A DNA stretch of 64,000 nt from Pseudomonas putida (GCA_029953615.1 CP124529.1:3472501-3536500), one strand, 5' to 3'; counted from the stretch's first letter, positions 32,705-41,114 are shown. Notes: generated by a model not told the origin, from the sequence alone. Program-made: numbers and translations.

Positions 32705-33907
32705 ATGCCGACCTATCGCTACCAGGCCGTCGACCTCGCCGGCAAGCCCCACAAGGCCAGCTTGCAGGCCGACAGTGAACGTCATGCCCGTCAGTTGTTG
32801 CGTGAGCAGGGCCTGTTCGCCCGCCGCTTGCAGCGTCACGAAGCCGGCACCCGGCAACCCCGGCGCCAACGTCTGAGCCGCCCCCAGTTGTGCGAACTGA
32901 CCCGCCAGCTGGCCACCCTGACCGGTGCCGGTATCCCGCTGGTCGACGCCCTGGCTACCCTGGAACGGCAACTGCGCCAGCCCGCCCTGCACGGTGTGCT
33001 GGTGGCCTTGCGCGGTTCGCTGGCCGAAGGCCTGGGCCTGGCGCGCAGCCTGGCGCGTCAGGGGGCACCGTTTACCGGCCTGTACTGCGCGCTGGTCGAG
33101 GCCGGCGAGCGGTCCGGGCGCCTGGCCCAGGTGCTGACCCGCCTTGCCGACCACCTGGAACAGGTGCAACGACAGCAGCACAAGGCACGTACCGCGCTGA
33201 TCTACCCCACCGTGTTGATGGCGGTGTCACTTGCCGTGGTGGTCGGCCTGATGACCTTCGTCGTGCCCAAGCTCACCGAACAATTTGCCCACGCCGGGCA
33301 AAGCCTGCCGCTGATTACTTCGTTGCTGATCGGTCTCAGCCAGGGGCTGGTGCACGCCGGCCCCTGGCTGTTGGGGCTGGCGCTGTTACTTGGTGTGGTC
33401 GGTGGCTGGTTACTGCGCAAACCGCACTGGTGCCTGCGCCGTGACCAGGTGCTGCTACGCCTGCCGCGCATCGGCAGTTTGCTGCAGGTGCTGGAAAGCG
33501 CACGCCTGGCACGCAGCCTGGCGATCCTCAGCGGCAGCGGCGTGGCCCTGCTCGAAGCCCTGCAAGTGGCCACCGAAACCGTCGGCAACCGGCGCATCCG
33601 CCTGGCCATGGAGCAGGTGCGCCAGCAGGTGCAGGGCGGCACCAGCCTGCACCGCGCGCTGGATGCCAGCCAGCAATTCCCGCCGCTGCTGGTGAACATG
33701 GTCGGCAGCGGCGAGGCCAGCGGGACACTGGCCGACATGCTCGAGCGCGTGGCCGACGACCAGGAGCGCGGCTTCGCCCGCCAGGTCGATACCGCCATGG
33801 CGCTGTTCGAACCCCTGATGATCCTGGTGATGGGCGCCGTGGTGCTGTTCATCGTGCTGGCGGTGCTGCTGCCGATCATGCAACTCAACCAGGGCCTGCA
33901 ACTGTGA
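32705..33907 (+). CDS. xcpS: Type II secretion inner-membrane platform protein GspF (XcpS)
   Basis: Polytopic platform protein. The 400-residue protein starts MPTYRYQAVDLAGKPHKASL and has two repeated cytoplasmic T2SSF domains (about 70-190 and 270-390), each with the GxGxPLxxAL-type motif (TGAGIPLVDALATLE; SGSGVALLEALQVA), and three membrane segments (~168-190, ~218-240, ~370-395). It follows xcpR by 3 bases and overlaps the upstream leader region of xcpT. Confidence 0.95.
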   Translation: MPTYRYQAVDLAGKPHKASLQADSERHARQLLREQGLFARRLQRHEAGTRQPRRQRLSRPQLCELTRQLATLTGAGIPLVDALATLERQLRQPALHGVLVALRGSLAEGLGLARSLARQGAPFTGLYCALVEAGERSGRLAQVLTRLADHLEQVQRQQHKARTALIYPTVLMAVSLAVVVGLMTFVVPKLTEQFAHAGQSLPLITSLLIGLSQGLVHAGPWLLGLALLLGVVGGWLLRKPHWCLRRDQVLLRLPRIGSLLQVLESARLARSLAILSGSGVALLEALQVATETVGNRRIRLAMEQVRQQVQGGTSLHRALDASQQFPPLLVNMVGSGEASGTLADMLERVADDQERGFARQVDTAMALFEPLMILVMGAVVLFIVLAVLLPIMQLNQGLQL

Positions 33908-33924
33908 CGACAAGGAGTACTGCC

Positions 33925-34359
33925 ATGCAGCATCGACGTAACCGCCAGCGCGGCTTCACCCTCATGGAAATCATGGTGGTGATCTTCATCATCGGTCTGC
34001 TGATCGCCGTGGTCGCGCCCAGCGTGCTGGGCAACCAGGACAAGGCCATGAAGCAAAAGGTGATGGCCGACCTGGCCACCCTGGAGCAGGCGCTGGACAT
34101 GTACCGCCTGGACAACCTGCGCTTCCCCAGCAGCGAGCAGGGCCTGGCCGCGCTGGTGAAAAAGCCGGCACAGGAACCGCTGCCACGGGCCTGGCGCAGC
34201 GACGGCTACGTGCGCCGCCTGCCGGAAGACCCCTGGGGCACCCCGTATCAGTACCGCATGCCCGGCGAACATGGCCGGGTCGATGTATACTCGCTGGGCG
34301 CCGACGGGCAGCCGGGCGGTGAAGGCCAGGATGCCGACCTTGGTAACTGGGAGCTGTAA
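33925..34359 (+). CDS. xcpT: Type II secretion major pseudopilin GspG (XcpT)
   Basis: Major subunit of the pseudopilus. The 144-residue precursor has leader MQHRRNRQRG, cleaved by prepilin peptidase (encoded elsewhere) before FTLMEIMVVIFIIGLLIAVV, with the conserved Glu5 present. The C-terminal calcium-loop region PEDPWGTPYQY...DVYSLGADGQPGGEG is complete. ATG 33925 was chosen for the AGGAG site 8 bases upstream rather than the GTG at 33904. Confidence 0.96.
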   Translation: MQHRRNRQRGFTLMEIMVVIFIIGLLIAVVAPSVLGNQDKAMKQKVMADLATLEQALDMYRLDNLRFPSSEQGLAALVKKPAQEPLPRAWRSDGYVRRLPEDPWGTPYQYRMPGEHGRVDVYSLGADGQPGGEGQDADLGNWEL

Positions 34360-34362
34360 CGG

Positions 34363-34794
34363 GTGCGCTGTCAGCGGGGCTTCAGCCTGATCGAGCTGCT
34401 GGTGGTGCTGGCCATTGCCGGGCTGATGACCGGGCTGGCGGTGGCCGGGTTGGGCAACGGCCAGGCCGGCGTCGACCAGGCCCTGCAGCGGCTGGCGGCA
34501 GAGACCCGTGGCCAGGCCGCACTGGCCCGGCATGCTGGGCAATTGCGCGGGCTGCGCTGGAATGGCCAGCGCCCGGAGTTTGTGCGCCGCGAGGGCGATG
34601 GCTGGGTAACCGAAGCGGTCGCGCTTGGCGACTGGCCCAAGGGCTTGCACCCGGACTGGCCAGCCAGCCCGCAGCCGCGCCTGTTGTTCACGCCGCATGG
34701 CTGGGCACAGCCGGGCAATGTGCGCTGGCGCTGGGGCGATGGCAGCCAGCAATGGGCGTGGGACCGTGATGGCCGCTTGCAGGTGGCGCCATGA
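34363..34794 (+). CDS. xcpU: Type II secretion minor pseudopilin GspH (XcpU)
   Basis: A 143-residue precursor starting at GTG 34363. The very short leader MRCQRG precedes FSLIELLVVLAIAGLMTGLA with Glu5 intact; the C-terminal beta domain contains the RxxWxxxRPEFV-like segment LRWNGQRPEFVRR and ends with a Trp-rich stretch. Its stop overlaps the xcpV ATG (ATGA). Confidence 0.92.
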   Translation: MRCQRGFSLIELLVVLAIAGLMTGLAVAGLGNGQAGVDQALQRLAAETRGQAALARHAGQLRGLRWNGQRPEFVRREGDGWVTEAVALGDWPKGLHPDWPASPQPRLLFTPHGWAQPGNVRWRWGDGSQQWAWDRDGRLQVAP

Positions 34795-35159
34795 AGCAGG
34801 GGCAGCGGGGTTTCACCTTGCTGGAAGTGACCGTGGCACTGGCGATTGCCGCTGTTCTGGCGGTTATCACCAGCCAGGTCCTGCGCCAGCGCTTGGCGGT
34901 GCAGCACAACCTGCAACAGCACCGCCTTGGCCTGCTGTGCGCTCGCGAACTGCAAACCCGCTTCGCCGTCGAGCAGTACTGGCCTGCCGAAAACCAGGTG
35001 GACGGTGAGCTGAGCCAGGGCGGCCAGCGCTGCCATTGGCAATTGCAGTTGCGCCGCACAGGTGTGCGCGACCTGCGCCGTGGCGAACTGCGACTGTTCG
35101 CCGACCGCGACCAGCGCCTGCCGCTAGGCCAGTACACCGTATTCCTGGAGCGCCCATGA
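34791..35159 (+). CDS. xcpV: Type II secretion minor pseudopilin GspI (XcpV)
   Basis: A 122-residue precursor with leader MKQGQRG and mature start FTLLEVTVALAIAAVLAVIT (Glu5 present). GspI nucleates the GspI-J-K tip complex. It overlaps xcpU by 4 bases. Its stop originally overlapped an ATG that now belongs to a broken first copy of the xcpW start (see the repeat at 35144). Confidence 0.92.
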   Translation: MKQGQRGFTLLEVTVALAIAAVLAVITSQVLRQRLAVQHNLQQHRLGLLCARELQTRFAVEQYWPAENQVDGELSQGGQRCHWQLQLRRTGVRDLRRGELRLFADRDQRLPLGQYTVFLERP

Positions 35160-35531
35160 GTTACAGAAATCGTGAAGCTTGTGCCGTCCCTGTGGGAGCG
35201 GGCATGCCCGCGAAGCAGGCGACTCGTTGGATGGCACCGGCTTCGCCGGTGTTCGCGGGCGCGCCCGCTCCCACAGGGAGGGCGTATACCCGCCAGCCCG
35301 GTATCCTGCCCACGAAACAGCGCCAGGCCGGCCTGCCCCTGGAGCGGTCATGAGTTACAGAGATCGTGATGCTTGCGCGGTCTCTGTGGGAGCGGGCATG
35401 CCCGCGAAGCAGGCGACTCGGTGTATGGCACCGGCTTCGCCGGTGTTCGCGGGCGCGCCCGCTCCCACAAAGAGGGCGCATACCCGTCAGCTCTGGACCC
35501 AGCCCAGCAAACACCGCCAGGCCGGCCTCAC
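35144..35531 (+). repeat. 194-bp tandem duplication carrying a REP doublet
   Basis: Two units with exact 194-bp period (CCTGGAGCG at 35144 and 35338; ATGAGTTACAG at 35156 and 35350; TGTGGGAGCGGGCATGCCCG at 35191 and 35385). Each unit contains the end-of-xcpV ribosome site, an ATG, an inverted REP pair with a central GGCACCGGCTTCGCCGGTG hairpin, and the start of the xcpW pilin helix region. The copies differ at a modest number of positions, so the duplication is not brand new. Confidence 0.88.
35156..35353 (+). pseudogene. Truncated first copy of xcpW 5' end (65 aa)
   Basis: Starts at the ATG overlapping the xcpV stop and reads MSYRNREACAVPVGAG through translated REP sequence to KQRQAGLPLERS, then stops. 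It is the first unit of the tandem duplication: the text matches the second unit up to the prepilin cleavage region, where the recombination joint (ACCCTG joined to CTGGAGCG) cuts off the pilin helix. It overlaps the real xcpW start (ATGA), so it may still be translated and coupled to it. Confidence 0.7.
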
Positions 35532-36096
35532 CCTGATCGAGTTGATGGTTGCCCTGGCCCTGACCGCCATCCTCGGCATCCTGCTCGCCGCCCTGGTCAA
35601 CGGCTGGCTCAAGGTCCGCGAACGCCTGCAAGTCACCACCCAGCAAACCTCGGTACTGGACTTCTGCCTGGCCCTGGAGCGCCGCTTCGACAGCCCGGTG
35701 CTGCGCCGCGTCTACGACCAGCGCCTGCCGCTGGCCAGCCGCTGGCTGGACTGGCAACCCGCCAGCAACCAGTTGCAGTGGGTCGCCAGCACCGGCCTGC
35801 CGGAGGCTGAGGGCGGTTCGCGCCTGCAACGCCAGCGCCTGCGCTTCGAGGCCCGCGAGCAGCGCCTGCTGCTGGAAAGCTCGGCCGACCTGTACGCCGC
35901 CGCCGCTCCACGCTGGGTCCAGCGCGAGCGGCTCGACCGGGTCAGTGCCATGAATGTTCTGTATTACCAGGGCGGCCGCTGGCTGGCCTGGCCTTCCGAC
36001 CAACCGGCGCACCCCGGCCGTGGCGTGCGTCTGGAACTGCAGCGTGACGGAGCACCCTATGTTTGCACCTTCGCCCTCCCGTGGGGGCGCTCATGA
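35350..36096 (+). CDS. xcpW: Type II secretion minor pseudopilin GspJ (XcpW) with REP-derived leader
   Basis: A tip-complex pseudopilin. From ATG 35350 (GGAG 5 bases upstream) the 248-residue product has a 59-residue leader, MSYRDRDACAVSVGAG... to KHRQAG, before LTLIELMVALALTAILGILL. Most of that leader is REP DNA read in frame. Normal GspJ leaders are under ~15 residues. No ATG, GTG or TTG lies close to the cleavage site in frame, so a shorter standard leader cannot be made here except from GTG or ATG codons within the REP. The mature domain (VLDFCLALERRFDSPVLRRV... to CTFALPWGRS) is complete. It overlaps xcpY (ATGA). Confidence 0.85.
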   Translation: MSYRDRDACAVSVGAGMPAKQATRCMAPASPVFAGAPAPTKRAHTRQLWTQPSKHRQAGLTLIELMVALALTAILGILLAALVNGWLKVRERLQVTTQQTSVLDFCLALERRFDSPVLRRVYDQRLPLASRWLDWQPASNQLQWVASTGLPEAEGGSRLQRQRLRFEAREQRLLLESSADLYAAAAPRWVQRERLDRVSAMNVLYYQGGRWLAWPSDQPAHPGRGVRLELQRDGAPYVCTFALPWGRS

Positions 36097-37169
36097 AGCT
36101 TGAATGGAAGCGGCGCACCCCGGCCCGATCGTGGCTGCTGCTGCGCCCGGGGCCGGTCTGGCACTGGGCGCTGGTTGAGGGCGGTTCTGTGCAAAGTGCA
36201 GGGCAGGGCGAGCCACCGGGCAACCTGCAGGCCCGTGTTGCGCTGATCCTGCCTGGCGAAGCCTGCAGCCATTTCCATGTGCCGGCTCCGCCCGGGCTCA
36301 AGCGCGAGGAGTGGCCGCTGCTGCTCGAAGACCGCTTGTTGCAGGCCACCGGCGAAGTGGCTTGCGCTTGCCTGGCCCGTGAACCCGGGCACCTTCGCCT
36401 GTTGGTGGTGGCCCGTGAGCAGCTGGACGCGTGGCGTGAGCAATGTGTTGCATGGGGTTTGCAGGTGGAGCGTTGCTGGGCAGAGTTGCAGTTACTGCCA
36501 ACGCCGGAGGTAGGCAGCACCTGGAACTGGCAGCGTGCTACCGACCTGTCCTTGTACAAGGGGGTAACCGAGGACGGCCAGGAGCACTGGTTGGCTTGGC
36601 CGGTTGCGCTGGGTAGTGTGCCGCAGCAACCCTGGGCATCACTGCAAAAGCTGCCGTCTAGCGGCGACTGGCCAAGTACCTTGGCACCACTCGACTCAGT
36701 GCCTGGCCTGTTCGAGCGCACCCGCAAAATGCGCTCGATGCCGGTATTGTCCCGCCAGCATCAGCGTCTGTTTGCCGCTTGCCTGCTACTGGCGGCAGTT
36801 TGGGGTGGCCTATGGTTGACCCAGCAATGGCGCCAGGCGCAACTCTGGCGCAGCCAGGTCATCGCCGTGACCGGCGAACAGAGCAGCCCCCGGCATGCCG
36901 CGCAGGCCCTCAAGCGCCTGCGTGAAAACGAACTGCAACAGCAACTGCGCACGCGTCAGCTGGAGGACCTGCAAACCCGCTTGCAGGCTTGGCTGCGTAA
37001 CAATTCCGGCTGGCGCCTGCAAGCGGTGCGCTTCGATGGCCAGCGGTGGCACTTGCGCCTGGAGGGGGAGGGCAGTACGCCGCCATGGCAGGACATGGCG
37101 GCTGCAGCAGGCGCCACTGTGCAGGTTCAAGCTGCCCAAGTGATCTTCGACCTGGGGGCCGCCTCATGA
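36093..37169 (+). CDS. xcpY: Type II secretion inner-membrane protein GspL (XcpY)
   Basis: Binds the GspE ATPase in the cytoplasm and GspM in the membrane. The 358-residue protein starts MKLEWKRRTPARSW (ATG 36093, overlapping xcpW). An actin-like cytoplasmic domain of about 220 residues, one membrane helix (LFAACLLLAAVWGGLWL), and a periplasmic ferredoxin-like domain ending VIFDLGAAS can be seen. Sequence is divergent from enterobacterial GspL, but order and topology fit. Confidence 0.88.
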   Translation: MKLEWKRRTPARSWLLLRPGPVWHWALVEGGSVQSAGQGEPPGNLQARVALILPGEACSHFHVPAPPGLKREEWPLLLEDRLLQATGEVACACLAREPGHLRLLVVAREQLDAWREQCVAWGLQVERCWAELQLLPTPEVGSTWNWQRATDLSLYKGVTEDGQEHWLAWPVALGSVPQQPWASLQKLPSSGDWPSTLAPLDSVPGLFERTRKMRSMPVLSRQHQRLFAACLLLAAVWGGLWLTQQWRQAQLWRSQVIAVTGEQSSPRHAAQALKRLRENELQQQLRTRQLEDLQTRLQAWLRNNSGWRLQAVRFDGQRWHLRLEGEGSTPPWQDMAAAAGATVQVQAAQVIFDLGAAS

Positions 37170-37552
37170 ACCTCGATTGGCTACAGCGTCATCGCCTGAT
37201 GTTCGCTTGGGCACTGATTGCCCTGTTGCTGGGCTTCCTGGCCCTGCGTACAGGCATTGCTCAGTGGCGTGAGCTAAGCCAGTGGCGCGGGCTGGCCGAA
37301 CAGGCCGCCAGCCTGCAAGGCGGCCCGGGGTTGAACCTGGAGCGGCTACGCCAGTCGGCCCAGGCGCGACAGATTGAACTGGCCGAGGTCGATGCGCAGG
37401 GCAAGGTCTGGCAGTTGCATGGGCAGGTGGCCGACGAGCGAGTGCTGCAAGGCTGGTTGCAAAGCCTGCGTGCAGAAGGTGCACAGCTATTGCAATGGGG
37501 GCTGGAGCAGGATGGCAAGGGCCTGCGCTTCAACCTGGTGATGCAGCCATGA
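37166..37552 (+). CDS. xcpZ: Type II secretion inner-membrane protein GspM (XcpZ)
   Basis: A 128-residue bitopic protein: short cytoplasmic N-terminus MNLDWLQRHR, one membrane helix (LMFAWALIALLLGFLALRTG), and a small periplasmic ferredoxin-like domain. It partners GspL. ATG 37166 overlaps the xcpY stop by 4 bases, and its own stop overlaps gspN. Confidence 0.88.
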   Translation: MNLDWLQRHRLMFAWALIALLLGFLALRTGIAQWRELSQWRGLAEQAASLQGGPGLNLERLRQSAQARQIELAEVDAQGKVWQLHGQVADERVLQGWLQSLRAEGAQLLQWGLEQDGKGLRFNLVMQP

Positions 37553-38208
37553 GCCGCAAGGGCATGGCGTGGGTTGTGTTGGTGTTCGTGGTGTCGGTAT
37601 TGGTTGAGCTTCCGGCCAATTGGGTGGTGCGTGCGTTCGGCCTGCCAATGCGGGACGCCAGTGGCAGCCTGTGGCAAGGCCAGGCTCGACAGTTGGGCCC
37701 GGTCGGGCCTTTGCACTGGACGGTGCAGCCTTGGCGCTTGCAGGCGAACGCCCAGCTGGGCTTCCAGGGCCAGGCCTGGCAGTTGCGTGCCGAAGGCTGG
37801 CCTTGGCGCTGGCGGGCTGAGGCATCAGCGGTAGGCGCCCAGACGACAGCGCTGAGCGATTACCGTCTTGCGGGTCAGTGGCAGGGGACATTGCGGCTTC
37901 AGGGGGCTGGGCGCCAATGCCACGCCAGCGAAGGCCGCGTCACGGTGACCGACCTTGCCCTGAGCGAACCATGGTCACTGGGGTTGGGGCATGGCTGGCT
38001 GGAGTTGGACTGCCGCGGCGGCTGGCGCTTGCGAGGGCAGTTGGCACAGCAGCGGCAGCATCAGGTGGCAGTGGATGCTGATTTGCTCGCACGACGGGCG
38101 CAGGTAGTGTTTGAGTTGCAGCCTGAGGCGGAGTTGACGCCTTTGCTGCGCGGCGCACAGTGGCTTGGGCCGCAGGCTTTAACAGGGCGACGGGAGCTGC
38201 GCTGGTAG
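37549..38208 (+). CDS. gspN: Type II secretion protein GspN
   Basis: A 219-residue protein with an N-terminal membrane anchor (GMAWVVLVFVVSVLVELPANWVV) and a periplasmic beta-rich domain with the GSLWQGQARQL segment (GTLWxG-type) characteristic of GspN. GspN is present in only some type II systems and is often dispensable. It is the last gene of the operon; no prepilin peptidase gene (xcpA/pilD) follows, so that function must lie elsewhere. A large hairpin with a T-tract lies 53 bases downstream. Confidence 0.85.
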   Translation: MSRKGMAWVVLVFVVSVLVELPANWVVRAFGLPMRDASGSLWQGQARQLGPVGPLHWTVQPWRLQANAQLGFQGQAWQLRAEGWPWRWRAEASAVGAQTTALSDYRLAGQWQGTLRLQGAGRQCHASEGRVTVTDLALSEPWSLGLGHGWLELDCRGGWRLRGQLAQQRQHQVAVDADLLARRAQVVFELQPEAELTPLLRGAQWLGPQALTGRRELRW

Positions 38209-38260
38209 ATCCGTCTACCAACAACAAGCTTGTTGTAACAGGTACTGCGTTTGCCTATTG

Positions 38261-38292
38261 GGCAGCAGCAATATTGCTGCTGCCGACCTTTT
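38261..38292 (+). terminator. Terminator of the xcp operon
   Basis: A perfect 24-base palindrome (38261-38284), arms GGCAGCAGCA / TGCTGCTGCC with an ATAT centre, followed by GACCTTTTCC. A separate 16-base palindrome, ACAACAAGCTTGTTGT (38221-38236), precedes it. The rest of the gap to 38439 holds a GGGTGAA-TGAA-TTCACCC hairpin and no gene I can support. Confidence 0.75.
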
Positions 38293-38439
38293 CCTACAGA
38301 ACCTTCTGTTTTTGGTCTCGGGTGAATGAATTCACCCTGGTCCGTCGCGGTAGACTTGAATTATTGCTCTGGTCCACTCAGAGTTTGACCCTACGGGCAG
38401 CTGTCCATGTGCCCTGATATTTGCAATTGAGGATGATCC

Positions 38440-38640
38440 ATGCCGACACGCCGTCCTGTCCCTCCCTTCGACCCCGCTACCGAGTTGGCGCAGTTGCACG
38501 CCGACGTAGCAGCTTTCCATGCAGAAATGCGCCAGACGGTGCGTGCCAACCCGATAAAACTTTGGTTGCCGTTCACCCTTGGGGCTGGGTTGGCGCTGAT
38601 GGTGTTTGCTTTGGTCACCCTCTTGCCACGCCTGAGCTAA
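38440..38640 (+). CDS. Small single-span membrane protein, unknown function
   Basis: A 66-residue protein: MPTRRPVPPFDPATELAQLHADVAAFHAEM, a short helix with regular hydrophobic spacing, then one membrane helix (LWLPFTLGAGLALMVFALVTLL, about residues 41-62). AGGA lies 6-9 bases before the ATG. It is free-standing between the xcp terminator and the L,D-transpeptidase gene. The soluble N-terminal helix could be an oligomerisation segment. I do not recognise a family. Confidence 0.65.
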   Translation: MPTRRPVPPFDPATELAQLHADVAAFHAEMRQTVRANPIKLWLPFTLGAGLALMVFALVTLLPRLS

Positions 38641-38693
38641 TTGCCCTCAACGCCTACGCGCTGCCGGGCCTGCAATAGCTTTCTGTTACGCCC

Positions 38694-39248
38694 TCAAGGC
38701 CGAATCTCGATCAACGTCCCATCCCGCACCAGGTCCCACACTTCCTGCATGTCGCGGTTACGCATGGCAATACAGCCATCCGTCCAGTCCAGGGTATGGA
38801 AGTACCACTCCGGGTACTCGTCGTTGATTGGCGTGCCATGGATCATGATCATGCTGCCGGCGCTCACCCCTTCACGGGTGGCACGGGCAGCATCGTTGAT
38901 GTTCGGGTAGTTGATGTGCATGGCCAGGTTGAAACGGTCGCTCTGCTTGCGCCAGTCCAGCCAGTACAGGCCCTCGGGGGTTTTCTTGTCGCCTTCGCGC
39001 TCCTTGGCGCCCTTTGGCTGTTTGCCCAGCGAGATGCGGTAGGTTTTCAGCGGTTCGCCGCGGCTGATCAGCTGCAGGCGGCGTTCGGACTTGATGACCA
39101 GCACCTTGTCGATCAGCGGCTGCATGGCCTGCTGCGAAGGCGAGGGTGTTTGCACTGCCGGCTGGGGCTTGCGGATGATGGTCTCGGTGAAGGCCGCCTG
39201 GGACACCGAGGTAACGCAAAGGCAGAAAAGGGCAAACAACCAGCGCAT
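38694..39248 (-). CDS. Periplasmic L,D-transpeptidase (YkuD family)
   Basis: Predicted to form 3-3 cross-links in peptidoglycan or attach proteins to it. In 184 residues there is a signal peptide (MRWLFALFCLCVTSVSQA), then the YkuD domain: KVLVIKSERRLQLISRGEPLKTYRISLG, the HGT motif (IMIHGTPIN) and the catalytic Cys in TDGCIAMRNRDM. The active-site residues are intact. The product is of the short single-domain type without a LysM motif. Confidence 0.9.
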   Translation of the reverse strand: MRWLFALFCLCVTSVSQAAFTETIIRKPQPAVQTPSPSQQAMQPLIDKVLVIKSERRLQLISRGEPLKTYRISLGKQPKGAKEREGDKKTPEGLYWLDWRKQSDRFNLAMHINYPNINDAARATREGVSAGSMIMIHGTPINDEYPEWYFHTLDWTDGCIAMRNRDMQEVWDLVRDGTLIEIRP

Positions 39249-39270
39249 GTAACGGTATCCCTGAAAGCTT

Positions 39271-39822
39271 CTAGGTAGTGGTAGTGACGTTCATCGGCGG
39301 CAGGTACTCATGGCCTATGGGGTAGTGCTGCCCGATGCGGTCGTGATAGTAGCATTCTAGTGTGCGAGTGACGGTGCGGAAAGCCAGCTCGCCCCACGGT
39401 ATCTCATGTTCTTCGAACAGCCGCACCTCCAGGCTTTCGACGCCGACAGCGAAATCAAGGTCTGCCAGCTCGGCGCGGAAGAACACATGCACCTGGTTGA
39501 TGTGCGGCAGGTCGAATAGCTGGTACAGGCTCATGCTGCCAACCCGGGCGCAGGCTTCCTCGACGGTTTCGCGACGGGCGGCCTGGTCGAGGGTTTCGCC
39601 GTTTTCCATGAAGCCGGCAGGCAAGGTCCAGAAACCGCGGCGTGGCTCGATGGCGCGCCGGCACAGCAGCACCTGGCTGCCCCAGGTCGGCAATACGCCG
39701 GCGACGATGTTGGGGTTCTGGTAATGGACGATCCGGCAAGAGCCGCAGACATACCGCAAGCGGCTGTCACCCTCGGGGATCTGCTGAGTGACCGGCTGGC
39801 CGCAGGCGCTGCAGTATTTCAT
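39271..39822 (-). CDS. Zinc-ribbon Nudix hydrolase
   Basis: 183 residues, starting MKYCSACGQPVTQQIPEGD. An N-terminal zinc ribbon (CSAC ... CGSC) precedes a Nudix domain with the box GFMENGETLDQAARRETVEEA, followed by the beta strands of the fold. It resembles pseudomonad Nudix proteins related to NAD pyrophosphatases or ADP-ribose hydrolases, but the substrate cannot be read from sequence. The upstream extension to 40338 is an antisense shadow of the next gene and was rejected. Confidence 0.88.
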   Translation of the reverse strand: MKYCSACGQPVTQQIPEGDSRLRYVCGSCRIVHYQNPNIVAGVLPTWGSQVLLCRRAIEPRRGFWTLPAGFMENGETLDQAARRETVEEACARVGSMSLYQLFDLPHINQVHVFFRAELADLDFAVGVESLEVRLFEEHEIPWGELAFRTVTRTLECYYHDRIGQHYPIGHEYLPPMNVTTTT

Positions 39823-39946
39823 GTAGGGTTCCCTTTGCTCAGGTTTATCTTGGCGCGACAGTCGGTTTGCCGCAAGCGCACAGGGCTTGGGTGCTTCGCA
39901 CCTTTGGTGCATCATGCAAGGCAGGCCTTGGATACGAGCGTGCGCA

Positions 39947-40546
39947 ATGCTGGACGAGCTACTTCGCCGAATGAGCAAACACCAACCCGCATCACTGGAA
40001 ACCGACCGACGGTTCCCCGAAGCGGCGGTACTTTTGCCCATTACCCGCAGCGAAGCGCCCGAACTGGTCCTGACCTTGCGCGCCAAGGGCCTGTCCACCC
40101 ATGGCGGCGAAGTGGCCTTTCCTGGCGGCCGCCGCGACCCGGAAGACCCGGACCTGGTGTTCACCGCCCTGCGCGAAGCCGAAGAAGAAATCGGCCTGCC
40201 GCCAGGCCTGGTGGAAGTGATCGGCCCGCTCAGCCCGTTGATTTCGCTGCATGGCCTGAAAGTGACGCCATTCGTCGGGCTTATCCCCGATTTTGTCGAA
40301 TACCGCGCCAATGATGCCGAGATCGCGGCAGTATTCACCGTGCCGCTGGAGTTCTTCCGCCAGGACCCGCGCGACCATACCCACCGTATCGATTACCAGG
40401 GGCGCAGCTGGTACGTCCCTAGCTATCGGTATGGCGAATACAAGATCTGGGGGTTGTCGGCGATCATGATCGTCGAACTGGTCAATCTGTTGTTCGATGC
40501 CGGCATCAGCCTGCACCAGCCCCCGGAGCGTTACATCGAAAACTGA
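39947..40546 (+). CDS. CoA pyrophosphatase-like Nudix hydrolase
   Basis: A 199-residue protein from ATG 39947 (MLDELLRRMSKHQ). The UPF0035/CoA-type signature LTLRAKGLSTHGGEVAFPGG lies directly before the Nudix box (GRRDPEDPDLVFTALREAEEEIGL), which is diagnostic of NudL/PCD1-type enzymes that cleave CoA to 3',5'-ADP and phosphopantetheine. It is divergent from the zinc-ribbon Nudix gene. AUG codons farther upstream (39887) lack support. Confidence 0.9.
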   Translation: MLDELLRRMSKHQPASLETDRRFPEAAVLLPITRSEAPELVLTLRAKGLSTHGGEVAFPGGRRDPEDPDLVFTALREAEEEIGLPPGLVEVIGPLSPLISLHGLKVTPFVGLIPDFVEYRANDAEIAAVFTVPLEFFRQDPRDHTHRIDYQGRSWYVPSYRYGEYKIWGLSAIMIVELVNLLFDAGISLHQPPERYIEN

Positions 40547-40589
40547 GCGGGGCCACCCCGTCGTCTGCATTGCAGCCTGAGGAGCAAGC

Positions 40590-41114
40590 ATGAAATACCG
40601 CCTGGGTGACCTGCGGGTCGAGAGCCACCCCACCAGTTGGGCCGCACCCAACGCGACGCTGATCGGCAATGTGCGCCTGCAGGCCAATGCCAGCGTGTGG
40701 TTTGGCGCGGTGCTGCGCGGGGACAACGAGCTGATCGACATTGGCGAGGGCAGCAACGTTCAGGATGGCACGGTGATGCACACCGACATGGGCTCGCCGC
40801 TGACCTTGGGCAAGGGAGTGACCGTTGGTCACAACGCCATGCTGCATGGCTGCACGGTGGGCGACTACAGCCTGGTTGGTATCAACGCGGTCATCCTCAA
40901 TGGCGCACGCATCGGCAAGCACTGCATCATCGGCGCCAATGCGCTGATTGCAGAAGGCAAGGAGATCCCCGACGGTTCGCTGGTAATGGGCTCGCCGGGC
41001 AAGGTGGTGCGCGAGCTGACCGAGCAGCAGAAACGCATGCTTGAAGCCAGCGCCGCGCACTATGTGCATAATGCCCAGCGATATGCCCAGGAGCTGGTGG
41101 TTGACGATGAGTGA
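40590..41114 (+). CDS. Gamma-carbonic anhydrase family protein
   Basis: A 174-residue left-handed beta-helix protein with hexapeptide repeats. The three zinc-ligand histidines of the gamma class are present: His64 (VMHTDMG), His81 and His86 (GHNAMLHG). Proteins of this YrdA/CaiE-like type often show weak or no anhydrase activity. AGGAG lies 6 bases before the ATG. It overlaps the DUF1289 gene by 8 bases. Confidence 0.9.
   Translation: MKYRLGDLRVESHPTSWAAPNATLIGNVRLQANASVWFGAVLRGDNELIDIGEGSNVQDGTVMHTDMGSPLTLGKGVTVGHNAMLHGCTVGDYSLVGINAVILNGARIGKHCIIGANALIAEGKEIPDGSLVMGSPGKVVRELTEQQKRMLEASAAHYVHNAQRYAQELVVDDE

Noticed and set aside
31010..33181. 723-codon open frame opposite xcpR-xcpS
   Set aside because: Mirror frame of well-supported xcp genes.
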